This document shows, in pieces, positions 35,627 to 47,200 of a stretch of 64,000 bases of DNA. The position numbers and the translations under genes were made by a program. The stretch is from Limonium bicolor. Lineage: Eukaryota; Streptophyta; Magnoliopsida; Caryophyllales; Plumbaginaceae. The stretch's first letter is position 1; every line of letters starts with the position of its first letter. The DNA lies in assembly GCA_023374045.1 (NCBI GenBank), contig CM041776.1, positions 119,989,000-120,052,999 on the forward strand, read 5' to 3'. The notes under the pieces are model-generated. The model saw nothing but the letters and a program-made list of their open reading frames with translations. It searched no databases and was not told the origin of the DNA.

Positions 35627-35909
35627 TGTGCTATTTATGTCTTTAAGTTTGTGATAACATCAAATTAATTTCTCATCATACATTATTCATATGTTGGTTT
35701 ACCCATGTTTTATGAGCTAGATCAGATCAGCTGAGTACCAAAGACCCATTTAACCTCATCTACTATTGCTTTCAAACTTCCAACTAATTTTGTATACTTC
35801 CTCCATCAAATTCCACAAATCCACTTCATTTTAGAAGTGCTCACCCAGGAATAGCATAATCTGGTTGAACATAAAAGTGTCTTGATATTTGTGTTGTTTA
35901 CGTTTTTAA
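35627..35909. other. Unassigned spacer
   Basis: No coding frame or element is recognised between the hAT-like element and the LINE remnant. Confidence 0.4.
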
Positions 35910-36761
35910 GCAATCGAACCCAAAGAAAGCTCTAGGCACTGATGGCATTAATGGCATCTTCCTCAACATTTTTAGGGGCATAGTAGAGGAGAACTTTGTC
36001 AACATAACCCTAAAGGTCGTGAACACAAACTCTATGCCCCTGACCTAAATTACACCCATATTATGTTGATTTCTAAGAAGACAAGTGCCAACTCGATGAA
36101 ATATTTCAGGTCTATATCTATGTGAAATATGCTTTACTTTACAAGGGTTTCTAGTTAATCGCATAACAGATGCCATGAAATTTGTCATATTTAAAAATCA
36201 AGGTGCCTTTGTTCTAGGGGGACTAATCTTTGACAACATCATCACGACACACTAGTTGATCCACACAATGAAAAACTCAGGCGCCACAAAGAAAGGTCAC
36301 TTTCCTCTTAAGTTGGACATGGCCAAAGCTTTTGATAAAGTTGATGGTCTTTCATACTTTGTAGTGCTTCGACATGGGTTTCCACCCAAGATGGGTTGGT
36401 GTGGTTGAAAAATGCATTACCTCTATCTCTTTTTTACTTTATTAATGGTCATCTAGGGCATAGCTCTTCCCCCCTTCCCCAATAGAGGCTTGAGGCAGGG
36501 CGACCCCTATCGCCATTGTTGCTCATTTGTTGCATGGATACTCTTTCTTCAAGTCGTCGTAGGGATGCGTACTCTAATGCAATTAGAGGTACCACTTTTT
36601 GAGGTCTGAACTTTGATATCACAAATCTACTCTCTGCTAATGAATGTGTGATCTTTGGTCGAGCCAATGTGAGTAATGTTAAATCCATTATGGAGTTAAT
36701 TGATGAACTACATGAGGTTGGGGAGTATGAACCCCACCAAATCGGGACTTATGTTCTCCAA
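35910..36761 (+). pseudogene. LINE (L1-type) reverse transcriptase remnant
   Basis: Translated in shifting frames, this region reads KKALGTDGINGIF (about 35925), KTSANSMKYFRSIS (about 36082), LDMAKAFDKVDG (about 36315), GRPLSPLLLICC (about 36500), CVIFGRANVSNVKSIMEL (about 36650) and MNPTKSGLMFSN (about 36728). These are consecutive blocks of an L1-type RT in the right order. The FADD catalytic block is degraded to SANE just before CVIFG. Several frame breaks and stops show it is dead. Its 3' side is cut at 36761 by the insertion of a chromovirus LTR. Confidence 0.85.
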
Positions 36762-37309
36762 TGTAACACCCTAACTATAAACTTAAAATAAAAAGAAACT
36801 GCAGCGGAAATTTATAACTTAAACAGTAACTAAAACGAGCCGGTGTTACACGTCGTTAGCCACCCACGTGCCTAACAAGGCTGAATAGGTACAATTGTAT
36901 CGGTCTGATGCACAAACTCCCGAGCATAGTTACTAACATCCAAAATTACAGCCAACTATACCGAGTATAAATATATACAAACCATCACAGTAATTTTGGT
37001 GCTATCAAAATATACCACCACGGGAGCATAGGCACATCCCGGGTCCATCATCCAAAAGCTAACAAAAGTATCTCATTACCCTAAGGAACTAAAGCCACTC
37101 CGCTTCTTCGATCCTCATCATGCAAAAAGAAATATGGTGCCCAAAGGGGCTCAGCAACCCATGGCTGGTATGATTAACGTGCAGCCCGTCGGCTACCGGG
37201 ATACACGCAACTAATTGTCATGATAACGTGGCATTAATTTAACATACAATACATATAGGCATAGCAATAAGCGTTGCATAGCAACAACAACACACAACAT
37301 AACGGGAAC
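36762..37309 (-). mobile_element. Chromovirus LTR end fragment X
   Basis: It begins TGTAACACCC on the plus strand. It carries, in order, the CCACCCACGTG hairpin, the TCGGTCTGATG block and the GCCCAAAGGGGC hairpin of chromovirus LTR 3' ends. It breaks off at 37309 where another LTR end starts. Confidence 0.75.
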
Positions 37310-37429
37310 TGTAACACCCCTCTCCTTAAACACGTAATAATCTTTCTCATAGCAATAAATAAAACGTCTTACAGCGAAGAAATAATAACAACACAATACT
37401 CACTCGGGTGTCACCGGCCATTACTCGCC
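37310..37429 (-). mobile_element. Chromovirus LTR end fragment Y (120 bp)
   Basis: A second TGTAACACCCC start lies inside fragment X and is itself interrupted after 120 bp. Only the terminal sequence is left here. The remainder of this LTR is not found in the window. Confidence 0.55.
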
Positions 37430-40400
37430 TGTAACACCCCGTCCAAAGCCAATCGTGGTTATCGCAAAATTTAACAACTTAATCACAATGATCGCAGCGG
37501 AATAAACTAACACCGAGACCTTGCCACGGTCTGATCAAAAGAACCTACCGAACTTTACTAATTTACAACACTTATCCAAATATACATACCATCCAAAATG
37601 CCCACCAACCGAGTTTTGAGTATCTCAAGTGACAACATAAACTTCCATTAGTTTAAATATAAACAGACGGGCGCACATGCGCAACCCGTGCTCAAAAATA
37701 AATAACCCATCCTAAGTCTAACCGCTCCTACTCTCGTGGTGTGACTTCATGGGCCTCTTACCTGCAAGTGTACAAACAGCCCCCAAAGGGGGTCAGCACG
37801 AATGCTGGTACGACCCTCTCGTGGCCCCCAAGCTAACGGGACTACGACGACTAATTGTCGATAGCATGGAAATTGATTAGATACACAATCATAATATGAA
37901 GTGCAATAAACAACCATCCACAGATGAATATACATAGTTCACACATAAATGAACGACTCAAGCGTTCCCTTACCAAGTGGGTTAGTAATAACCTCCTTCG
38001 GATCTGATTCCACTTAACCTCAGTTCACCTTAGCTTACCTCAGTCTTATCCTTATCTTAATCTCAGTATACAAACCGTTTCTAGAATGGAAATGGTTGTA
38101 TCGTATCTTAAACTTAGGATTTAGGTGATCCTACCGCACCATCTTAATGCCACCTACCTTGGACGGGAGTCCAGTGTAGCTGAGCCGGCAACCGACCCTA
38201 GGCAACAAGTCCGAAGACAAGTCCTTAAGCGGAGGACGGATCTGATTCAGATACCGACCCCCTTTCCTTAGCATGCATGACCGGAGTCAGTCCCGGGTTC
38301 CTCACTCCCCCCTTAAGTTCCAGTTAGTGAAAATCTTACAAACCATGTGTTAGTTAAACCTTAACAGGTATTAACCAATAGATACCAATACTTAACTCCT
38401 TTTCTTAACTCAATAAGTACTAAACTTAGTTAGTAACAATCTCAAGTATCGTGGGTAGTGTAAAGAAAACACATTCACAACGAGAACAAGTATAACCGGT
38501 TGCATGTTTTATCTTGTCTTAGTCATAGCAAATAAACAGATAGCACACAAGCCGAGGGACACCTCGTTAGCAAGCAGGTCACAAGAAAGACTGTACCGTT
38601 CACCGTCGACTGTCGTTTGTTTAACCTTCTCCGGGGTCCCAATTCACAAACCTAAAACATTCATTCATTTTTAGGCCATTAGTTATTTGCACCTTACTTA
38701 ACTCATTTAGTCCCTAAAAATTCCCATCCAATACTCTCTTAAGTCCTTACCACTTAACCTTATAATCTTAACTTTAAACATTAAGGTTTATACTTAACTT
38801 AACTTAATTCCTTAGGTCCTTAAGTTCCTAATCATCATTACCCTACTAATGGCATACCTTATTACCAACTAACATCTTTTGATCTTAGAGTTTTCTTTTT
38901 TTTTGTTTTTGGCTCGACCGACCTTACCGACCGACCTTACCCAAGGTCGGTCCATTCCAGTACTTATTACCGTTGAAATTTTTACCCCGACCGACCTTGC
39001 AAGTCCGGTCCCCAAGGTCGGTCCATTCCCGAGAGTTTTTCCCCGTGGAAAATTTAGGCCCGACCGACCTTGTCAAGGTCGGTCCCAAGTTCGGTCGATT
39101 CCAGAGACCAATTCTCGTACAAAGTTTTAGGCATGACCGACCTTGTAAGTCCGGTCCCAAGGTCGGTCCATTCTAGAGACTCAATTCATACACAAAATAC
39201 AAGCCCGATCGACCTTGCAAGTCCGGTCCCCAAGGTCGGTCCATTCCAGAAACTCTTTCCGGTAGTGTAAACTGAGCTCGACCGACCTTGCAGGTCCGGT
39301 CCTAAGGTTGGTCCATTCCAGAAACTCTTTCCGGTAGTGTAAACTGAGCTCGACCGACCTTGCAGGTCCGGTCCCTAAGGTTGGTCGGCTCCAGACCTTT
39401 GTTTCCAAATTCCCATTTGACTCCAAACTTCACCCCATATATCTTAGTATGTTCTAACCTCATTTGGGCACTTAAAACACACCTTAAGCCCTCCACTAAA
39501 CTCCTTAAATCACTCATCAATATCCATCTTAGTCATTATGCATTTTCCTTGTAATAATGCCAACACTTGTAATGTTTTTCACTAGACTTCTAAGTGGTGG
39601 TTCATACCTATTATAACCACTATGCCAAAATGTTTCCTCACCACTATAACATCATCTCCCATGCATCTTTCACCATCTAAAATCCCTTTATGCAACTACT
39701 TAAAGTTCCTTCACAAGTTTATCCCTTCTCCTTTCAACACATTATTTGCTCTCTACTTGTTTACCAATATTTGCCTAAGTCCTAAATACACAAGTATATC
39801 CCAAAGCATTCATTTGATTCCTAAATCCTCCATGATGATGCCTAAGTCATTCTAACTCATAAAAACACCTTAAACTCACCCTTTTTCATCAAAACGACTC
39901 CAAGTTTCTTAGTACTTCCTTAGTCATAAAATCTCCTTAACACATCTTAAACACCTAGGTTCTTCACCAAATTTTGACATGGGTTCTCTAGTATATTGTT
40001 ACACTTAAACACTTAGTTTTTTTTCACCATCAAACAACCATGAACACCTAAATTCCCATTACACCATCTTAACACACATCATACACCAAAACTACACTAC
40101 ATCACAACATATAGTGCATAAACTTAAATGCTTAGCACTTAGGCCCTTAAATGACTTGGCTCTTAGGCCCTTAAATACATAAATCTTAAACACTGAATTT
40201 CCTCAATATAAATAGCCTTTGACCTGCAAATACACACAACAAGGCTCCCATTGCAATTTAAATGCTCTTATAATTCACCTTGGCATTCTTAAACTATCTC
40301 TTTTCTCATTTTCTCCTTAGTCACAAGTTCTCAATATAAGAATGTTTTTTCCTAGGTTTTATAACCCTTTCCCAATGTAAACTCTACACTAAACTCATCC

Positions 40401-41744
40401 CATATCTAAATCCCATTCCCTTAAACAAAACACCTTAAGGTAAGACATTTACCTTGCTCCTTTTCAAGCTTCACAAACTTTCCTCCTTAGCCTTTTCCTT
40501 GACAATCTCGGTCACCAACCAAACTCTCCTTGCCAATGTTCTAATCAACATTCAATGATTCCAATGAGTACTAAACCATGCACTAACCTTAAGGAATAAA
40601 CCCTAGGTTAAAAATGTGCTTTAAGGTATTTAAATTGATTGTTTTACCTTGGAGTCTTAGAATAGGCTTGGATATGAAGCAAGAAGGACCTCCTCTAGCC
40701 CTTGGAGAATATTAAACAAGCTAGAACAAGGCATAAACATGAAGCCCCATGAGTATAGATTTTCGGTTATGGAGAAAGATGATGGAAACCTAGATTTTCT
40801 TACATATTCTTTACCTTAAGAGAATGGAGAAGCCAATGAACTCTCCAAGCTTGAGTTTCCTCTTCTAATGGCGGTTTGGCTTGGCACCAAAATGGAGCTC
40901 TTGAAGTTTTGGAAAGATAGAAAGAAAGAGCTTGAGCTAACTAAGAAGAATATATACTTTGTTTTGGTTTTGGAGCTAAAATGAGTAAGTAGTGGTCAAA
41001 GAAGATGGAGCTATCATGGAGGTTGCTTCTTACGTGAAAGGGATGAAAGGGATCAAGAGAAATCGGTGGAGAAGATGAAGAATGAAGAAAGGAGGAGAGA
41101 GGGAAGCTAAAGCAAGATTTTATTTAAAAGGTAAATAGTACTATGCCTTATCTTCTCTTTTTTCTTTAATTGTTGAGTCATGTGGTGACTCCCCACATCA
41201 AAACCGGCCACTCCCTTAATAAACAAGATATTTATGGTCTTGGTTGACCAATTAATTAGCTTATATTGACTTAATGCTAAACTAGTCCAATTTGAGCACT
41301 ATTCACAAATTAGTGCACATAATTGTGAAAATTTTGATTTCCCATTGATTTAGACTTCCCAATGTGATAATAATTAGTACAAAAGTTAATTAAGGAGTAA
41401 TCATGGGCATTAGCCACTCAAAACCCCTTTCTAAGACAATTTTTCAAAAATGTGCTTTAAGAGTCCTTAAAGCACAATTTGTGTTTTAACTTGTTTTTGA
41501 GCTTGGTTTTCTTTGGTAATTGACCTAAAATGACCATTAGGATATTGCTAAGGTATTAGAATGATATTTGGGTGCTCACCCAAGTCTCTCCAAGCTTAGA
41601 GCACGTTTTGCTTAAACTGCTCTTTTGGTGTTTCCTTATGTTTTCTTTGATTAAAAATGTTTCTTAATGTTTCTAAGGCATTATTTAGCCTCCTTATATC
41701 TTAGCTTATCACTTAAATACCATATCTAAGTTTGGGGTATTTCA
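37430..41744 (-). mobile_element. Chromovirus 3' LTR (family beta), about 4.3 kb
   Basis: On the plus strand it runs from TGTAACACCCCG (37430) to GGGGTATTTCA (41744); in its own orientation it is TGAAATACCCC...GGGTGTTACA. The adjacent 41745-41770 is a purine tract on the minus strand (AAGGGGGGTAGAT), which makes this the 3' LTR of a minus-strand element. It has the CCCCCTTTGGGGG hairpin near 37783 and a dyad array of the GACCGACC type. It is inserted in fragment Y. Confidence 0.82.
38914..39392. repeat. Dyad array, CGACCGACCTT...AAGGTCGGTCC type
   Basis: Seven or so units of about 70-100 bp each hold CGACCGACCTTGCAAGTCCGGTCCCCAAGGTCGGTCC or a variant, that is an inverted repeat GACCGACCTT/AAGGTCGGTC with an internal CCGG. 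Several spacers share ATTCCAGAAACTCTTTCCGG. The same motif recurs at 62478-62804. Confidence 0.9.
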
Positions 41745-41900
41745 ATCTACCCCCCTTAAAAGAACTTTGTCCCCAAAGTTCACACGTGTACTAAATCATC
41801 ACGGTACTCAATTTTAATCTTAATACCACATCTTATATTCTCATTCACACATCTCAAGACTCAAAGGTCTACCACAAATACAATACATAAGTATTATACA
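41745..41900 (-). mobile_element. Internal 3' tail of the minus-strand beta chromovirus, with purine tract
   Basis: On the minus strand this reads GTTCTTTTAAGGGGGGTAGAT directly before the LTR, the plus-strand primer site. The 156 bp are cut on the right by the next element at 41901. Confidence 0.75.
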
Positions 41901-44170
41901 TGTAACACCCCTAAAAACCGGCCTAAGAGTTAAGGGTATTACACGCCGCGTATTACTACCAATAACGCAAGGCTCTAAACGATCAAAAGCAATAAAGGCC
42001 CAAAACAGAGTTTATACAAATATTGTAAACCAATGTATTCAAATACAGCGGAAGCTAACGTATTCCAAAAACATATCCGAATCAGAAACTCAAAACAGAG
42101 GAAGGCCGAAGGCTACAACAAAAAGCGGAAGACAAGTAAACGGATTCCAAAATACCTATCCGATTCAGAAATCAAACAGAGGAAGGCCCGAAGGACTCAA
42201 AAAAAACACAAACGTCGTCATAACAGAAGTTTAAACAGTCAAATGAGCTAAGCACTACAGCTCCAGAACTCAAGATGATCCTCGTGATCAATCTGCAAAA
42301 ATGTTAGAAGTAGGGGAATGAGCACAACACTATGCCCAGTAAGCAGCGACCGTCATCAGCAAGGTCGCTCAAAAACAGATGAAATCAGAAGAAGAGAAGA
42401 TAAACATCTTATGCACAATTCTCAAATAGTCAGAAGCTTTCAGAAACAGAAGCAGAGTGAACACAAGGGGTTCCCATTTCAGAGAAACAGTCAGAGCACT
42501 TAAACAGAAAGGGGACAAAACACAATGCACACACTCAGAAGGGTCGAAGACCCATAGACCATACCAGGTCTCTCGGCAAAGCAGAAATGACTCGAAAGAG
42601 CCAAAGGGTTCGTCAACCCCACAGAACAGAAAGGGAATGACCCACACTCAGAACGACGTCTACATGGTATACCACGGAATAGCTCGACCAGCCATTCACG
42701 GCTCAGAAACAATGTGTAATGTCCCAAAACAGAAAGGTTGCTTAAACAGAAGCAAAGTTGCATCTAAATATGCCAAAACACTCATAAATCAGTAGCACAG
42801 ATCATAAGGAAACCAACGCCGCAGACGGCACTCAAATCGGAGTTCAAACGAAGAAGTTATGTTGAAAACAAGGGGTGTCCGAACTTGTGTCCGGACGTCG
42901 AAGTTCGGACACAAGTCGAGACTCAGAAACCAAAGAAAGCAAATGTCCGAACTTGTGTCCGGACATCGATGTTCGGACACAAGTCGAGTTGAAATCAGAT
43001 AGAGGAATTCAGAATGTCCGAACATCCAAGTTCGGACGGATGTTCGGACAGGTTTTACGGAAGGACACGCGGAAGGTCCGACCTTGTGTCCGGACTTCGA
43101 ATCGGACACAGGTCGAACTTTAAATCAGAGGGAAGACTTGAGGGTGTGTCCGAACATCCATGTTCGGACAGATGTTCGGACATACCCGAACTTGCAAATC
43201 AGAAAGGCAGAAACGCACTGTCCGAACTTCAAAGCTCGGACGGAAAGTTCGGACAGTGCGAAAAAATGCAATTTCCAGAAGACGAACAGAGAAAAAAACA
43301 ACACAAATCAATGCCTCAAAATGCCAATTAATCACACACACCAAATCAGGCATTAAACAGGAAACCATGGGGGTTTAGCCATCAAATCACAACAAACGCT
43401 AATAGAAACCACACACACAAACCACAAACAATCCTTGCAACACCCCATGGCTGACTTCCAAACTGAATCGAGTAACCACCTACCTCAATCAATCAGCAGA
43501 GACAACTATCTGCAACAGTCCGCAGCAATCCAGAAATCCGACAGAGATCCACAGCAACTGATTCCCAAAATGTCAATTCTATAATCAGAAAACGAAGAAG
43601 GAAACCCCCAACTCAGAACCTCGAAAACTGTAACACAAACCTGAATCAAGACCGGATGTAGTACTGCAGCAGAAACCCAATCCTAAGGCAGCCAACGACG
43701 ACTGATTCGAACACATTCAGAACCCTCAATCAGAAAAACTAAATAAAACGAAGAAGAAGAAAACAACGAAGTCCCAATTCTGCAATTCAAACCTGGAATC
43801 GAAGAGGAACCACACCACAACGAAGATCGCCAATCTGATTGCAGCGGTAGAGCCAAAATCAAACGTAGGAAGAGATTGAGAGAGAGAGAAGAAGAGAGAG
43901 AAAACTGTCGCTGCTCTGAACGCACGATCGGCTCGATGAGGAAACTGATCGTGATGCAAGAATAAATTAGATGGAGAATAATTAAATAAGGCTCCCACTC
44001 CTTATTAATTAAAGAAAACAATTACCTTAATTGTTTTAATAGATGGACCTCCTTGCCCTCTGCAATTAAAACAATGCCGCCGGTGTCCCAACTGATAATA
44101 AATGTAATCCAACCTAGATCATTATATAAACCGGACATAAAATAAGGTTGCAATTAAACGGGTTATAACA
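41901..44170 (-). repeat. Element B 3' LTR (2270 bp)
   Basis: It differs from the 5' LTR mostly by single-base gains and losses, such as AAAAACCGGCCTAAG against AAAACCGGCTAAG. It contains a dyad array at 42885-43256. Confidence 0.9.
42885..43256. repeat. Dyad array, TGTCCGAAC...GTTCGGACA type (B 3' LTR)
   Basis: About seven inverted repeats, such as GTCCGAACATCCATGTTCGG and GTCCGGACATCGATGTTCGG, are spaced 40-80 bp apart. It starts 914 bp from the LTR start in element orientation. Confidence 0.92.
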
Positions 44171-44200
44171 TCACCTCCCCCTTAAAAGAATCTCGTCCTC
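44171..44200 (-). promoter_or_regulatory. Polypurine tract of element B
   Basis: TTCTTTTAAGGGGGAGGTGA on the minus strand abuts the 3' LTR. The same sequence precedes the 3' LTR of element D. Confidence 0.75.
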
Positions 44201-44214
44201 GAGATTAACTCACC

Positions 44215-47200
44215 TTACTGCTCGAACAGGGAGGGATACTTGGCACGCAGCTCATCTTCGAGTTCCCAAGTCGCTTCACTCTCTAGCTGATCTGACCACT
44301 GGACCTTCACCATAGGCAGGGTCTTACTACGAAGCCGACGGACATCCCTGGCTAAAATGCGAGTAGGCACCGCCTCGAAACTCAAAAGTGCAGTCCTCTC
44401 TCAACTGAAAGCTGGGCTGTAGTCGATCAATGAGACGGATCATGCAGATACTCCTCAACATAGACACGGGGAAGACGTTATGCCACAGTGAAGGATGGAG
44501 GCAAGGCTAGACGGTAGGCCACAGGGCCATCCTCTCCAGAATCTCAAACGGTCCAACGAACCTCGGGCTAAGCTTCCCACGCTTCCCAAACCGGACCACG
44601 CCTTGACCGGTGACACTCGCAGATAGACATGATCACCAACATCGAACTCAAGCGGTCTACGCCTCTGGTCTGCATAGCACTTCTGTCTGCTCTGAGCAAC
44701 AAGCAAACACCCGAATCGTCCTGATCTTCTCTACTGCTCCCTGCACCAGCTCGGGTCCAACCAAGACCTCTCTTCAGGTCATCCCAACAGATGGGTGACC
44801 TGCACCTCGTACCAAACGCTTCAAACGGAGCCATACCAATGCTCGTCTGAAAGCTGTTGTTGTAGGCGAACTCAATCAGAGTCACATGCTGCTCCCAGCT
44901 ACCTCCAAAGTCCAAGACACATGCGCGAAGCATGTCTCCAAAACCAGATTAGTCCTCTCTGTCTGGCCATCCGACTGAGGATGGTAAGCTGAACTGAACA
45001 CTAAATTCGTACCCAAGGCCTTATGCAAACTGCGCCAAAATCTCGAAACAAAACGAGGGTCACGATCAGACACAATAGTAGTAGGCACACCGTGAAGCCT
45101 CACTATCTCATCCAGATATAAACGAGCTAGGCGCTCCAAACTGAAGGTCTCTTCACCGGCAGAAAATGAGCAGACTTCGTCAGACGATCAACTATCACCC
45201 AAACAGCATCACACCCGAAGGAGTCCTGGGCAAACCCATGACGAAATCCATCCCCACACTCTCCCACTTCCACTCAGGAATGGGAAGGGGCTGAAGCAAA
45301 CCCGCTGGCCTCTGGTGCTCAGCCTTAATCTGCTGACAGGTCTGGCACTTCGAGACAAACTCTGAGATATCACGCTTCATCCCAGACCACCAGAATGACT
45401 CTCTGAGGTCTCGATACATCTTCACCCCTCCTGGGTGAATGAATATGGCGCTCCATGGGCCTCCTGAAGGATCTCTCTGCGCAGCACTGCATCGTCTGGC
45501 ACACATACACGGCCTCTGAAACGCAGGAAATCATCACTGGAGACACTGAAATCTGAACTCTGCTCTGAAGACAGCCCCTCTCTAATCCGACATAAAGCTG
45601 AGTCTGACTCCTGACCACACCGAATCCTGTCGACCAACAAAGACTGCACCTGAAGCGCTGCTATCACGCTGGCACTGGCTGGTCTGACTACCCAAACTCC
45701 CATACGCTGAAGCTCTAAGGCGGACCTCTGAATCCTGACAAGGTACAAGCACGCCCGGAGCACCTCTCGCCAATCGCGTCTGCTACACACATTCGCGCTA
45801 CAACATCTACCCGGTGGTAGAGGATCTCTAAATCGTAGTCATGAAGTAGCTCCAACCACCTCCTCTGTCTCAAGTTCAGCTCCTTCTGAGTGAACAAATA
45901 CTTGAGGCTCTTGTGGTCAGTGTAAACCTTACACGACGCTCCATATAAATAATGTCTCCAAATCTTCAGCGCGAACACTACAGCTGCCAACTCCAGATCG
46001 TGGGTAGGGTAGTTCTTCTCATAGGGCTTAAGCTGTCGGAGCCATAAGCCACTACCTTACCCTGCTGCATCAAAACACATCCCAGTCCCTTATGGGACGC
46101 ATCACAGAAGACCTCGAACCCTCGGTCCCAGAAGGCAAAGTCAGAATCGGTGCGGTCGTCAGCCTCTTCTTAATCTCCTGGAAACTCTGCTCACAAGCCT
46201 CGCTCCACTCATACTTGATCTCCTTCCTCAACAGACGGGTCAGCGGGGATACAATCTTAGAGAACCCCTCAACGAACTTCCTGTAGTACCCAGCTAACCC
46301 AAGGAAACTGCGAATCTCAGCAACATTCGTGGGCCTCGCCCACTCCATCACAGCTCTAATCTTCTCAGGATCTACTGAGATACCGTCCTTCGAGACCACA
46401 TGTCCCAAGAATACTACGCGGTCAAGCCAGAAGTCGCACTTCTTCAACTTAGCATACAACTCACGATCCTTCAACGTCTGCAAAACAATCCTCAGATGCT
46501 CCTCATGCTCCTCTGCGCTCCTGGAGTACACCAGATATCATCTATGAAGACCACTACAAACTGATCCAGATAGGGTTTGAAAACCCGGTTCATCATATCA
46601 TGAAGACTGAGGGAGCATTAGTCAGACCAAACGGCATGACTAGGAACTCGTAATGACCATAACGAGTCCTAAAAGCGGACTTAGGCACATCCTCGGCCTT
46701 AATCCTCAACTGATGGTAGCCCGAACGAAGATCTATCTTCGAAAACACTGTGGCGCCCGCCAACTGGTCAAACAAATCGTCTATGCGCGGAAGGGGATAG
46801 CGATTTCTGATGGTCACCTTGTTCAGCTCTCTATAATCGATGCACAAACGGAAGGTCCCATCCTTCTTCTTCACAAACCGCACTGGCGCTCCCCAAGGCG
46901 AAACACTAGGGCGGATGAAGCCCTTATCTAACCGCTCCTGAAGCTGGACCTTCAGCTCCTTCAACTCCGCCGGACTCATACGGTAAGGGGCCCTAGAGAT
47001 GGGCTGAGTCTCTGGCGCTAAATCGATCGTGAACTCCACTTCACGCACTGGTGGAAGTCCGGGCACGTCGTCCTGGAAGACCTCAGGAAACTCTCTGACA
47101 ATCGGGATGCTCTCCAAGCTAGATCCCTCACGCACCTCTGGCAGATAACATAAGAAGCCCTGGCAGCCCTTCCTCAAGAAACTGGCTGCCTGCATCGCTG

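Noticed and set aside
38879..39426. Overlapping ORFs with DRTCKVG/PTDLA repeats on both strands
   Set aside because: They are translations of the GACCGACCTT dyad array, not a protein family.
42875..43380. Several overlapping ORFs over 80 codons across the dyad arrays (also at 49494-50142, 53146-53532, 59732-60271)
   Set aside because: They arise on both strands from the repeated inverted motif and are not conserved between sibling LTRs in frame.
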